Shown: positions 8,090 through 15,880 of the stretch, one piece after another | Numbering within the stretch: position 1 is the first letter of the stretch | Layout: each line of letters opens with the position of its first letter | DNA from: Desulfobacterales bacterium | GTDB lineage: Bacteria; Desulfobacterota; Desulfobacteria; Desulfobacterales; JAUWMJ01 | Length of the DNA stretch: 19,460 bases | Reading direction: 5' to 3' | Assembly (NCBI GenBank): GCA_030613225.1 | Contig: JAUWMJ010000010.1 | Coordinates: forward strand, 1 to 19,460 | The notes under the pieces: generated by a model | The model's input: only the letters and a program-made list of their open reading frames with translations | Databases searched by the model: none | What the model was told of the DNA's origin: nothing | Translations under genes and position numbers: made by a program

Positions 8090-8303
8090 GTATCCGTTCA
8101 CAGGTTCAAGCTTCACCATTTTGGGTTGCGTTTTTTCGTTGCTTCTGCCCTTCGGCCAGGATGAAATAATCTAATTTTAATTAAGTACCTCGTATCTTGC
8201 TCGGTCGCAAGCCGTATTGTGCGTAAGAAAGGCGATATTTCAGGCTAAACATCTCCTTTTTTAAAAACCTTGAACCCTGAACCTTGAACCCGTGAACGAT
8301 TAC
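8090..8303. repeat. Intergenic element E3 with iterated GTTCA-heptamer inverted ends
   Basis: This element fills the 227-base nrdR-ribD gap. The left end is GTATCCGTTCACAGGTTCAA; the reverse complement of the right end is GTAATCGTTCACGGGTTCAA, with 18 of 21 outer bases matching. The right arm then carries GGTTCAG and GGTTCAA units. The element starts two bases after the nrdR stop and ends about 12 bases before ribD. The core holds small hairpins, including CTTGC-TCGGTC-GCAAG, similar to the CTTGC/GCAAG hairpin in E2. No gene is visible. Confidence 0.7.
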
Positions 8304-8305
8304 AT

Positions 8306-8761
8306 TTACTGTTTGCTTAAAAGGCCCTTAAGTTCTGAAACAAAATCGTTTACATCCTTAAATTCTCTGTAAACAGATGCAAACCTTACATATGCAACAT
8401 CGTCCATCTCGTGGAGTTTTATCATTATCTTTTCACCAAGGTCTGTAGAAGGAATCTCTTTTTCCCCGGTTTCCCTGAGGTCGCGCTCCAGATTGTCTAT
8501 AAAATCTTCGATGACATTCATGCTGATGTTTCTTTTTTCACAGGCTTTTTTAATGCCGGAACGAATCTTGTCTCGGGAAAAAAGTTCTCGACGCCCATCC
8601 TTCTTGATAATCATAATGGGGATTTCTTCTATGTGTTCATAAGTAGTAAATCTTCTGCTGCATTCAAGACATTCCCTGCGTCTGCGAATGACATTGCTGT
8701 CTTTGCTCAGCCGGGAATCTATAACCTTGTTGTCAATTTCTCCACAAAACGGACATTTCAT
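8306..8761 (-). CDS. nrdR: Transcriptional repressor NrdR
   Basis: A 151-residue repressor of ribonucleotide reductase genes. The N-terminal zinc ribbon is clear (CPFC at 3-6 and CLEC at 31-34), followed by the basic [21 protein letters not shown]-binding stretch. The ATP-cone domain runs from about 49 to 139 and begins [19 protein letters not shown]/dATP binding to the cone controls oligomer state and DNA binding in this family. Its ATG overlaps the TGA of the dCMP deaminase gene in an ATGA arrangement, with AGGGGG upstream, so the two are translationally coupled. The 3' end is followed directly by element E3. Confidence 0.97.
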   Translation of the reverse strand: MKCPFCGEIDNKVIDSRLSKDSNVIRRRRECLECSRRFTTYEHIEEIPIMIIKKDGRRELFSRDKIRSGIKKACEKRNISMNVIEDFIDNLERDLRETGEKEIPSTDLGEKIMIKLHEMDDVAYVRFASVYREFKDVNDFVSELKGLLSKQ

Positions 8762-9237
8762 TTGTTTTCCCCCTGCTTGCTATTGTTAAGTTTAATCACT
8801 TCAACGCCTGCTTCTTTCAGCATTTCTTCGGACATGGAATCCGCATACCCGTCTTTGTAATAAATTTTTTTTAATCCAGCATTAATAATCATTTTAGCAC
8901 ATATTGAACATGGAAGATTTGTGCAAAAAAGAGTTGAACCTTTTATTGAAACACCATGAAATGCTGCCTGAATAATAGCATTTTGTTCCGCATGAATACC
9001 TCGGCACAACTCATGTCTTTCTCCGGATGCCACGTTCATCTGCTCCCGCAAACACCCGACGTCAATACAGTGTCTTATGCCGCTTGGCGCTCCGTTATAG
9101 CCGGTTGACAGAATTCTTTTATCTTTTACTATGATGGCGCCGACAACTCGTCTTAAACATGTGGACCGCTTTGCCACAAGCGCAGTAATATCCATGAAAT
9201 AAGTTTCCCACGAAGGGCGCTCTCCATTTACGGGCAT
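8758..9237 (-). CDS. dCMP / cytidine deaminase family protein
   Basis: A 159-residue zinc-dependent deoxycytidylate deaminase-type protein (ComEB-like), expected to convert dCMP to dUMP for thymidylate synthesis. The catalytic motifs are complete: HAEQ (His82, Glu84 in [12 protein letters not shown]) and PCSIC (Cys110, Cys113). The RRVVGAIIV and TGYNGAPSG segments are typical of the dCMP branch. The ATG is immediately preceded by an in-frame TAA, which fixes the earliest start; AAGGAGG lies about 13 bases upstream, a little far. It lies 43 bases after glyA and overlaps nrdR by four bases, which links deoxynucleotide synthesis with its regulator. Confidence 0.93.
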   Translation of the reverse strand: MPVNGERPSWETYFMDITALVAKRSTCLRRVVGAIIVKDKRILSTGYNGAPSGIRHCIDVGCLREQMNVASGERHELCRGIHAEQNAIIQAAFHGVSIKGSTLFCTNLPCSICAKMIINAGLKKIYYKDGYADSMSEEMLKEAGVEVIKLNNSKQGENK

Positions 9238-9280
9238 TTAAGTGCTAAAACCTCCTTTTAAAACAGACCCAAATTGGCAT

Positions 9281-10534
9281 TCAGAAATCATAACCATTAT
9301 AAAGCGGAAAAGCCCTGCAAAGCTCACTTCCTTTGGCCCTGGCTTTTTCAATTAATGTCTGATTCCCAGGTTTTTTTAGGATATCAACAATAAGCCTGGC
9401 TATAATTTCCATCTCCGGCTCTTTCATGCCTCTTGTTGTAACGGCAGGTGTACCTATGCGAATACCGCTGGTTATATGCGGGCTTAGTTTTTCAAACGGG
9501 ATTGAGTTTTTATTAACAGTTATGCCTGCTATCTCCAGAACAGCCGCAGCATCTTTCCCGGTAATACCCAGATTTCTTAAATCCAGAAGTATCATATGGT
9601 TGTCAGTACCGCCTGAAACGAGGTTGATACCGTTTTCCAGCATATATTCTGCAAGGGCCTTTGCATTTTTTACAACATCATTCTGGTATTGTACAAATGT
9701 TTCGCTGAAAGCTTCCTTGAATGCCAGCGCCTTAGCTGCAATTACATGCATGAACGGTCCGCCCTGCATCCCTGGAAATATTTCGCTGTTAAGACGTTTG
9801 CCGTAATCCGAGCGGGCTAAAATTAAGCCCCCTCTCGGCCCTCTTAAAGTTTTGTGTGTAGTTGAGGAAACAACATCCGCATAATGTATTGGAGACGGGT
9901 GAACGCCTGCCGCCACCAGACCGGCAATGTGTGCCATATCAACCATTAAATATGCGCCTGCCTGCTTTGCAATTTTAGAAAATTTCTTAAAATCGATGAT
10001 ACGAGGATAAGCGCTGGCGCCGGCAACAATCATCTTAGGTTTATGCTTGTCAGCCAGTCGTGCAACTTCTTCATAATCAATAATCCCTGTTTCTTTTTTT
10101 ACCCCGTAAGAAATAAAATTAAATAATCTGCCTGAAAAACTCACAGGGCTTCCATGTGTGAGATGCCCTCCATGTGATAGATTCATACCAAGTACTGTAT
10201 CACCTGGTTTTAAAAATGCAAAATAGATTGCCATATTAGCCTGCGATCCTGAATGGGGCTGTACATTGGCATATTCTGCACTAAAAAGCTTTTTGGCGCG
10301 GTCTATGGCGAGTTTTTCAGCAATATCTACAAATTCGCACCCGTGGTAATAGCGCCTGTCGGGGTATCCTTCAGCATACTTATTGGTAAGTATGCTTCCC
10401 TGGATTTCCATAACTGCAGGACTTGTAATATTTTCAGCAGCAATGAGCTCCAGTGTGTCTTTTTGTCTTTTAAATTCTTTAGTAATAATTGCGGCAATTT
10501 CAGGATCTATTTTTTCAACATATTTTAGTAGCAA
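9281..10534 (-). CDS. glyA: Serine hydroxymethyltransferase
   Basis: A 417-residue PLP enzyme converting serine and tetrahydrofolate to glycine and 5,10-methylene-tetrahydrofolate, the main one-carbon source for thymidylate, purines and methionine. Features seen: [12 protein letters not shown] (30-41), [17 protein letters not shown] (51-67), [12 protein letters not shown] (91-102), the Asp199/His202 region in VDMAHIAGL, and the PLP lysine Lys228 in [14 protein letters not shown]. Length is normal. The start is a TTG at 10532-10534, with AAGAGGAA upstream. It is separated from rpiB by a repeat-rich gap and runs into the dCMP deaminase after 43 bases. Confidence 0.97.
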   Translation of the reverse strand: MLLKYVEKIDPEIAAIITKEFKRQKDTLELIAAENITSPAVMEIQGSILTNKYAEGYPDRRYYHGCEFVDIAEKLAIDRAKKLFSAEYANVQPHSGSQANMAIYFAFLKPGDTVLGMNLSHGGHLTHGSPVSFSGRLFNFISYGVKKETGIIDYEEVARLADKHKPKMIVAGASAYPRIIDFKKFSKIAKQAGAYLMVDMAHIAGLVAAGVHPSPIHYADVVSSTTHKTLRGPRGGLILARSDYGKRLNSEIFPGMQGGPFMHVIAAKALAFKEAFSETFVQYQNDVVKNAKALAEYMLENGINLVSGGTDNHMILLDLRNLGITGKDAAAVLEIAGITVNKNSIPFEKLSPHITSGIRIGTPAVTTRGMKEPEMEIIARLIVDILKKPGNQTLIEKARAKGSELCRAFPLYNGYDF

Positions 10535-10559
10535 AATTATTCCTCTTTTTCTTACATTG

Positions 10560-10713
10560 TTGACGGTCTCGTAAAAAGTAAAAAAATCACTTTTTAAGAA
10601 ACGTTTTAAGTTTTAGGATTTAAGTTTTAAGTCTCTGTTAAAACAGATAATATCATTAACATAAAACTTAACACCTAAAACCTGATGAATTCGACTTTTT
10701 ACGAATTCATCAA
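10560..10713. repeat. Intergenic element with TCGTAAAAAGT ends and iterated GTTTTAR arms
   Basis: This 154-base element lies in the rpiB-glyA gap. The outer ends TTGACGGTCTCGTAAAAAGT and, reversed from the right, TTGATGAATTCGTAAAAAGT match at 16 of 20. Inside, the left arm is a run of heptamers GTTTTAA, GTTTTAG, GATTTAA, GTTTTAA (10603-10630). The right arm (10661-10683) is the reverse complement of a similar run. A perfect 11-base inverted repeat, TGATGAATTCG / CGAATTCATCA with an 8-base loop, lies at 10683-10712. No gene is visible. Confidence 0.7.
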
Positions 10714-10738
10714 AATTGACTTTCTTTAAAGTAATTCA

Positions 10739-11191
10739 TCAGGAATCAATTGTGTCAAATTTATTTAATCTTGCCTGATGCCTTCCGCCGTCAAAGGGAG
10801 TTTCAAGCCAAACCCTTACTATTTCAAGAGCAAGCGTCTCACCAGTCATTCGTCCGCCCATTACAAGTATGTTAGAATCGTTATGACGCCGGCTCAATTC
10901 GGCAGAAAAGGGTTCTGTGCAAAGTGCCGCTCTGACATGAGAAAATTTGTTGGCTACCATTGACATACCGATTCCTGTCCCGCACAGGAGTAAGCCCCGC
11001 TTGAAATTTCCATTTGAAACCATTGATGCGACCTTTTTGCCAAAATCAGGGTAATCAACAGACTTTTCACTGTTAGTCCCAACATCTTCAACCTCTATTC
11101 CTTTGCCGGTAAGATAATCTTTGACCTTTTCTTTTAACGGATATGCAGCGTGGTCACATCCTATAATGATCGGTGTATTGCTGTCATTCAT
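10739..11191 (-). CDS. rpiB: Ribose-5-phosphate isomerase B
   Basis: A 150-residue RpiB/LacAB-family isomerase interconverting ribose 5-phosphate and ribulose 5-phosphate; the latter is a substrate of RibBA further along. Motifs seen: IIIGCDHAAYPLK (8-20), VDYPDFGKKVA (46-55), LLLCGTGIGMSMVANK (67-82) with catalytic Cys70, and RRHNDSN (101-107). Length is normal. The ATG is preceded by GGAGAT. Its TGA stop sits inside a CCTGATGAATT motif that recurs inverted in the neighbouring repeat element. Long repeat-filled gaps on both sides suggest its own transcription unit. Confidence 0.96.
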   Translation of the reverse strand: MNDSNTPIIIGCDHAAYPLKEKVKDYLTGKGIEVEDVGTNSEKSVDYPDFGKKVASMVSNGNFKRGLLLCGTGIGMSMVANKFSHVRAALCTEPFSAELSRRHNDSNILVMGGRMTGETLALEIVRVWLETPFDGGRHQARLNKFDTIDS

Positions 11192-11266
11192 TCTTTAATC
11201 TCCAACTTGAATTTATTCTGTAAGGCAGCAGTCGTAAATAAGTTAAAAGTAACATTTTAGTATTTT

Positions 11267-11335
11267 GAAAAGCGTGGTAAAACAAAAACACGCTCGTAAA
11301 AATAAGCTTTTCAGAATTTTTACGAAACCATCAAT
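11267..11335. repeat. Hairpin cluster with TTTTTACGAAACCATCAAT end upstream of rpiB
   Basis: Several nested inverted repeats are visible: GAAAAGC (11267-11273) with GCTTTTC (11306-11312), AGCGTG (11271-11276) with CACGCT (11289-11294), and the perfect TCGTAAAAAT (11294-11303) with ATTTTTACGA (11316-11325). The right side ends in the dispersed ACGAAACCATCAATATT motif also found at 6297-6319. It probably belongs to the same family as the ends of the 10560-10713 element. Confidence 0.6.
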
Positions 11336-11396
11336 ATTATATGAATAAATTATAAAACCGCAAGTAAAAAACTTCTCTTTATAAACAGCAGACATC

Positions 11397-11553
11397 GTTG
11401 AGTAGTTGAGAGGTTGAGTGGTTAAGTGGGATAGTAATTACTATCATTTCAAAATGTTATAACTTTTCAAATACCGAATGTCCAACTTTCAAGCAAATAA
11501 TGGATATGATTATTATAACAACAACTTAACAACTCAACTACTTAACCACTTAA
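11397..11553. repeat. Intergenic element with iterated GTTRAGTN octamer inverted ends
   Basis: This 157-base element lies in the fabF-rpiB gap. The left arm (11397-11430) is a run of octamers GTTGAGTA, GTTGAGAG, GTTGAGTG, GTTAAGTG. The right arm (11521-11553), read on the other strand, gives GTTAAGTA, GTTGAGTT, GTTAAGTT. The 90-base core is AT-rich, with no open frame of note. The architecture matches the GTTCA elements but the unit sequence is different. The rest of the 528-base gap (11192-11719) holds the hairpin cluster before it and the GC-rich palindrome after it, and no gene. Confidence 0.75.
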
Positions 11554-11625
11554 TGAGATCTGAACAGAAAATAATTGGGCCGGATATTTAAAAATCGTGG
11601 TTTCAGTGATGTATAAAGAAATGGA

Positions 11626-11712
11626 GTAACTCAGGTATTTAGGTTGAAGACTGCACGCGGCGCAAGCGCCTGCGCCGCGTGCAGTCTTCAGCCTATCCAC
11701 CTAAGTAGTTAC
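11626..11712. repeat. GC-rich near-perfect palindrome just after fabF
   Basis: A perfect 20-base stem (11645-11664 with 11671-11690) closes a 6-base loop AGCGCC. It extends by four more pairs, one of them G-T. Weaker inverted sequence continues outward to GTAACT at 11626 and AGTTAC at 11712. The GC-rich stem contrasts with the AT-rich surroundings. It ends eight bases from the fabF stop, so it could act as a bidirectional barrier or terminator, but no long U run follows on the minus strand. It could equally be a REP- or MITE-like repeat. Confidence 0.75.
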
Positions 11713-11719
11713 AATAAAA

Positions 11720-12964
11720 CTACTTATTATCGTACGCCTTAATTACGAGTGATGCGTTTGTTCCTCCGAAACCGAAAGAATTTGTCATGGCAATCTTAAC
11801 ATTTTTTTTTCGGGCAACATTCGGTACATAATCAAGATCGCATTCTTCGGCAGGATTCTCATGATTTATTGTCGGAGGAATAACTCCTTCATGAATCGTC
11901 AGAGCTGTGAAAACCGTTTCAATTCCGCCTGCGCCGCCAAGCAGATGACCTGTCATAGATTTGGTAGAACTTATGGGAATTGAATATGCTTTGTCTTTGA
12001 ACACAGACTTGACCGCCCTTGTTTCATATAAATCATTAAGCGGAGTTGAAGTGCCATGTGCATTTATATAATCAACCTCACCGTATGCAATTCCGGCGTC
12101 ATCAATGGCCGCTTTCATACATCTTATCATTCCATCACCATCCGGAGAAGGAGAGGTCATATGATATCCGTCCCCGCTCATTCCGAATCCGGCTATTTCC
12201 GCATAGATATGCGCTCCTCTTTCAAGTGCATTTTCAAGGGCTTCAAGAATAACAATACCACTCCCTTCGCCCACAATAAAACCATCACGATCTCGATCAA
12301 AAGGGCGCGACGCTTTTTCAGGAGGATCATTGCGGGTGGACAGCGCTTTCATGGCATTAAACCCGGCAACGCATGTGGAAGTAACAACCGCTTCAACGCC
12401 CCCGGTTATCATGGCATCTGCTGCTCCTCTTTGGATTATCTTGAATGAATTGCCGACAGCATGCGCTCCTGCGGCACATGCGGTAGCAATGGAAGAATTT
12501 GGGCCCTTTGCCCCACAATGGATTGATATCATTCCTGGAGCCATATTCCCTATCATCATGGGAATAAAAAAGGGAGATACTCTCTTAGGGCCCTGTTTGT
12601 CAATGGATACAATGGTTCGTTCCATAATCCCAAGACCTCCAAGGCCACATCCGGTAATAACACCAACTCTATCTCCATTGGAACTGTCAATCTTCAGCCC
12701 GGAATCTTCCACTGCCATACGAGCTGCTGCAATAGCATAAGCAATAAAAAGCTCAGTACGTTTGGCCTCTTTTGTCGGAAGAAAATCTTCAGGATTAAAA
12801 TCCTTTACCTCACCGGCTATTTTTGTTTTAAAATTTGTCGTATCGAACTTGGTTATCTCACCAATCCCCGATTTGCCGGAGCAAAGACCCTCCCAAGTTT
12901 CATTTACACCTATTCCAAGAGGCGTTATAAGCCCCATTCCTGTAACTACAACCCGCCTGCCCAA
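11720..12964 (-). CDS. fabF: 3-oxoacyl-ACP synthase II (KAS II)
   Basis: A 414-residue condensing enzyme that elongates acyl-ACP with malonyl-ACP. The catalytic triad is present: Cys163 in SIATACAAGAH, His303 in INAHGTSTPLND, and His340 in SMTGHLLGGAGG. GFGGTNAS is near the C-terminus. Length is normal for FabF. The start is TTG at 12962-12964, with AAGGAGG at good spacing; the N-terminal MGRRVVVTGMGLITPLG aligns with the family start. It is the last gene of the fabG-acpP-fabF run and is separated from acpP by a 205-base gap holding a strong hairpin. Confidence 0.97.
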   Translation of the reverse strand: MGRRVVVTGMGLITPLGIGVNETWEGLCSGKSGIGEITKFDTTNFKTKIAGEVKDFNPEDFLPTKEAKRTELFIAYAIAAARMAVEDSGLKIDSSNGDRVGVITGCGLGGLGIMERTIVSIDKQGPKRVSPFFIPMMIGNMAPGMISIHCGAKGPNSSIATACAAGAHAVGNSFKIIQRGAADAMITGGVEAVVTSTCVAGFNAMKALSTRNDPPEKASRPFDRDRDGFIVGEGSGIVILEALENALERGAHIYAEIAGFGMSGDGYHMTSPSPDGDGMIRCMKAAIDDAGIAYGEVDYINAHGTSTPLNDLYETRAVKSVFKDKAYSIPISSTKSMTGHLLGGAGGIETVFTALTIHEGVIPPTINHENPAEECDLDYVPNVARKKNVKIAMTNSFGFGGTNASLVIKAYDNK

Positions 12965-13047
12965 AGAACCTCCTTATTTAGTGAGACCTCCTGCTTCAGT
13001 CAGAAATTCGAAACACGAAACAATGACCCCAATAAGAATATTTTAAT

Positions 13048-13088
13048 GACCAAAACCAACCACGCCTCAAGCGTGGTTGGTTTTGGTC
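13048..13088 (-). terminator. 18-bp hairpin between acpP and fabF (terminator, attenuator or processing site)
   Basis: A perfect inverted repeat of 18 bases (13048-13065 and 13071-13088) with a 5-base loop begins GACCAAAACCAACC. It lies about 80 bases after the acpP stop and about 80 bases before the fabF start. On the minus strand the stem is followed by ATTAAAATATTCTT, which is T-rich but not a classic U run. A weaker stem, GTCTGAA/TTCAGAC, lies at 13115-13140. Partial termination or RNA stabilisation would let acpP be expressed above fabF, as is common for ACP. Confidence 0.55.
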
Positions 13089-13169
13089 GTTCCGTCATTT
13101 GATATTCGGATTTTGTCTGAAAATGACTTTCCGTTCAGACACTGTTTATCAAAAAAACCGTTTTTTAGT

Positions 13170-13400
13170 TTATGACTGTGCGTTTATGTAATCAATGGCA
13201 TCCTTAACAGTTAATATTTTTTCTGCGTCTTCATCGGAAATATCCGTATCGAATTCTTCTTCCATTGACATAATAAGCTCCACAAGATCGAGTGAATCAG
13301 CACCCAGATCATCCACAAAAGATGCTTCCGGCACAATCTCCGCCATATCAACACTCAATTTTTCTGCAATAATCTTTTTCATTTTATCTTCAACAGACAT
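13170..13400 (-). CDS. acpP: Acyl carrier protein
   Basis: A 76-residue acidic carrier protein of type II fatty-acid synthesis. The phosphopantetheine attachment serine is Ser36 in [18 protein letters not shown] (33-50). Length, acidity and the C-terminal VKDAIDYI helix fit AcpP. A strong AAGGAGGAAA lies before the ATG. It follows fabG after 15 bases and precedes fabF, the standard fabG-acpP-fabF order. Confidence 0.98.
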   Translation of the reverse strand: MSVEDKMKKIIAEKLSVDMAEIVPEASFVDDLGADSLDLVELIMSMEEEFDTDISDEDAEKILTVKDAIDYINAQS

Positions 13401-13415
13401 CTAAATTTCCTCCTT

Positions 13416-14180
13416 TCATATATACATGCCACCACTGACATGAATTACCTGTCCTGTAATATAGGACGCTTTTTCCGAGGCCAGGAAAGCAATAACGGAT
13501 GCTATATCCTCAGGTTTCCCGGCCCGCCCAAGTGGAATCTGGCTAAGCATTGCTTTTTTTACATCATCAGGCAGGGACTCAGTCATATCCGTTTCTATAA
13601 ATCCCGGTGCTATCGCATTGACCGTGACATTCCTGGATGCCAACTCTCTTGCTGCTGTTTTGGTTAGCCCTATTATTCCGGCTTTTGAAGCCACGTAATT
13701 GGCCTGTCCCGCGTTACCGATCACGCCGACAATCGAAGCCAGATTGATAATACGCCCAAAACGCTGTTTCATCATGACCCTTGCGGCAATTTTGATACAG
13801 CGAAATGCTCCTTTTAAATTTATATCCATAACTGCATCCCAGTCGCTTTCCTTCATGCGTACCAGAAACCCGTCTTTCGTTATGCCCGCGTTGTTCACAA
13901 GAACATCTATTCGGTTTGTTTCATCAATTATTTTTTTAAAAAACTCGACAATTTCTTCTTTCGAAGCCACATTTACGCTTAAGCTTTTAGCCGATCCGCC
14001 AGCATCGGCAACAAGTTTTTCTGTTTCATCGGCCGCAGCCTTTTCAGCATCAGGATCAACCGGTGAAAAATAATTAAAATAGATATGTGTATCCGGTCCT
14101 GCAAATGACAGGCAAATTGCTCTTCCGATACCCCTTGATCCTCCCGTTACCACAACTGTACGTTTGTCATCATCCCGCAT
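13416..14180 (-). CDS. fabG: 3-oxoacyl-ACP reductase
   Basis: A 254-residue short-chain dehydrogenase reducing 3-oxoacyl-ACP with NADPH. The cofactor motif is TGGSRGIGRA (12-21), followed by NNAGIT (96-101). The catalytic residues are Asn121, Ser149, Tyr162 and Lys166 (YVASK), and the loop APGFIETDM is at 191-199. The C-terminal SYITGQVIHVSGGMYI is typical of FabG. A short insert-like segment near 40-50 (PVDPDAEKAAADE) is slightly longer than in common FabG. Its ATG lies two bases after the acyl-CoA dehydrogenase stop, so the two genes are translated together. Genomic position next to acpP makes FabG more likely than another SDR. Confidence 0.95.
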   Translation of the reverse strand: MRDDDKRTVVVTGGSRGIGRAICLSFAGPDTHIYFNYFSPVDPDAEKAAADETEKLVADAGGSAKSLSVNVASKEEIVEFFKKIIDETNRIDVLVNNAGITKDGFLVRMKESDWDAVMDINLKGAFRCIKIAARVMMKQRFGRIINLASIVGVIGNAGQANYVASKAGIIGLTKTAARELASRNVTVNAIAPGFIETDMTESLPDDVKKAMLSQIPLGRAGKPEDIASVIAFLASEKASYITGQVIHVSGGMYI

Positions 14181-14182
14181 AA

Positions 14183-15850
14183 TTACCTCTCAAATAATAT
14201 ATCTGCAACTTTGTCCATGTCTTCAATAACGCCCTGATAACTGTGGAGCAGCTGGTTATAAGAAATTTTCTCTAAAAAGGCGGAAACAGTATTTGCATCA
14301 AACAGTCCTGATCCGCTAACAATTTTAAGAATATTTTGAGCAACAAGTTGCGAAACTTCATTGGCAAATATCCTTGACATGGCTTTTAGTTTTTCCGCTT
14401 CCGCGGTACCCGCTTTTTCCGCCATACCTGCTCTGCGGGCCAGACTTGCTCCGACCTCTACATGTGTCATCATATCAGCCAGGGAAAACATGATATATTG
14501 TTTCCGGGTCATTTTGTTTTCATGTACCAGCTTGATTGTATCATTCAGGGCACCGGCAGCTATTGAATAAAAACTGCATCCCAGATCATTTAAAGTTTCG
14601 TTCAGCTTTTCCATTTCCGAGCTGATTTCTTTGTAAAACATCCCTTTTGATTTTATAGTAGTTCTCCAGCGGAATATGCTGATAATACTCTGCTGAATTT
14701 CACTGGTTCCTTCATAAATACAGGTTATTTTTACATCCCTTTTAATTTTTTCTACCTCAAATTCATTAATATACCCGTACCCGCCCAGTGCCTGAATTGC
14801 ATCATCTGCAGTCTTATTTGAGGCCTCTGTAGCATAATATTTCGCAATAGCACCTTCAACCTGCAGATCATTTTCTCCTAAGTCAAGCCTGGTTGCAATT
14901 TCTTCAATATAGGAAGCCGCTGCTTCAAGCCTCACAGCATTCGGCACGACCAGCTTATGTGTATAACCCTGTTTTTCCGATAAAGCAGAACCGGAGACAA
15001 CCCTTTGTTTTGCATAGGGAATAACAATGTCCAGCGCCGCCTCTCCTGGGCCTAATCCCATTGCAGCCACCATGAGCCGTGTATAGCCAAAAACCTTGTT
15101 TGCCTGCTTTAACCCTTTACCCGGCACACCGCCAATAAGATTTTCAATGGGAACAAAAACGTCTGTGAAAGTAAGCGGTGATGTCTGTGATGACCTTATT
15201 CCGTGCTTTTCTTCACTTTTGCCGGAAGAAAAACCCTCCGTACCCTTTTCAATGACGAAAAAGGCTAGTCCTTCCGGGGTCTTTGCAAGGAGTGTAATGA
15301 AATCAGCAGCTCCTCCAGTGGAAATAAACTGCTTTGTTCCGTTTATTTTGTATCCGACAATTTCACCGGAATCGTTTAATACAGGATCAGCCTTGGTCTT
15401 TATCCCGACCACGTCGCTGCCTGCGGCAGGCTCAGTTACAGCATAAGCTACCAGCGAATTTCCCTGGGCAATGGCGCCAAGCCACTTTTTTTTCTGTTCT
15501 TCAGTCCCGCCGACCAGCAAGGGGTCTGCACCCAATTGAATAGCAAAAAAAGCGGTCGTAATTCCTAAGCAAATTTTGGACATTTCACGGGTAACTGCAA
15601 AGCAATCCCTTGTGCCGCCTCCCATTCCTCCATAAGCTTCCGGAATCATCAAGAGCTGCAAACCAATCTCCGGGCCTAGCATCTCCCGGATTACATCTTC
15701 AGGAAATATTTCCTTCCTGTCAAACTCAAGGATCTTTTCTTTGGTAAGTAACCGCTTCCTGAGCTGCCCGACAGTATCGAGAACCATTTGCCTTGATTCA
15801 AGATCAAGGCCCTTAAGAGCTGTTTGAGTATTATTGGAAGATGAGGACAT
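14183..15850 (-). CDS. Acyl-CoA dehydrogenase family flavoprotein in the fab cluster
   Basis: A 555-residue acyl-CoA dehydrogenase-like flavoprotein. The usual core runs to about residue 400: N-terminal helical domain, AYAVTEPAAGSD (135-146) in the middle domain, QALGGYGY (353-360), and CIYEGTSEIQQ with the catalytic-position Glu380. A further roughly 150-residue helical C-terminal extension resembles that of long-chain or VLCAD-like members. The ATG is preceded by AAAGGAAAG. It is coupled to fabG (two-base gap) and lies where plsX-fabH-fabD would be expected in related gene orders. The position suggests a role in fatty-acid synthesis or acyl remodelling rather than simple beta-oxidation, for example on acyl-ACP, but this is inference. 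No electron-transfer flavoprotein genes are nearby. Confidence 0.93.
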   Translation of the reverse strand: MSSSSNNTQTALKGLDLESRQMVLDTVGQLRKRLLTKEKILEFDRKEIFPEDVIREMLGPEIGLQLLMIPEAYGGMGGGTRDCFAVTREMSKICLGITTAFFAIQLGADPLLVGGTEEQKKKWLGAIAQGNSLVAYAVTEPAAGSDVVGIKTKADPVLNDSGEIVGYKINGTKQFISTGGAADFITLLAKTPEGLAFFVIEKGTEGFSSGKSEEKHGIRSSQTSPLTFTDVFVPIENLIGGVPGKGLKQANKVFGYTRLMVAAMGLGPGEAALDIVIPYAKQRVVSGSALSEKQGYTHKLVVPNAVRLEAAASYIEEIATRLDLGENDLQVEGAIAKYYATEASNKTADDAIQALGGYGYINEFEVEKIKRDVKITCIYEGTSEIQQSIISIFRWRTTIKSKGMFYKEISSEMEKLNETLNDLGCSFYSIAAGALNDTIKLVHENKMTRKQYIMFSLADMMTHVEVGASLARRAGMAEKAGTAEAEKLKAMSRIFANEVSQLVAQNILKIVSGSGLFDANTVSAFLEKISYNQLLHSYQGVIEDMDKVADILFER

Positions 15851-15880
15851 CTGTATCTTTCCTTTTTATTATTATCTAAA

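Noticed and set aside
8079..8305. FMN riboswitch before ribD
   Set aside because: I looked for the conserved RFN sequence blocks and found none; the gap is accounted for by element E3.
10560..11553. Insertion sequence or transposase remnants in the rpiB-flanking gaps
   Set aside because: No transposase-like reading frame is present, the elements are only about 150 bases, and no clear target-site duplication could be seen by eye.
12046..12740. Plus-strand open frames opposite fabF
   Set aside because: fabF is unambiguous on the other strand; these have no motifs.
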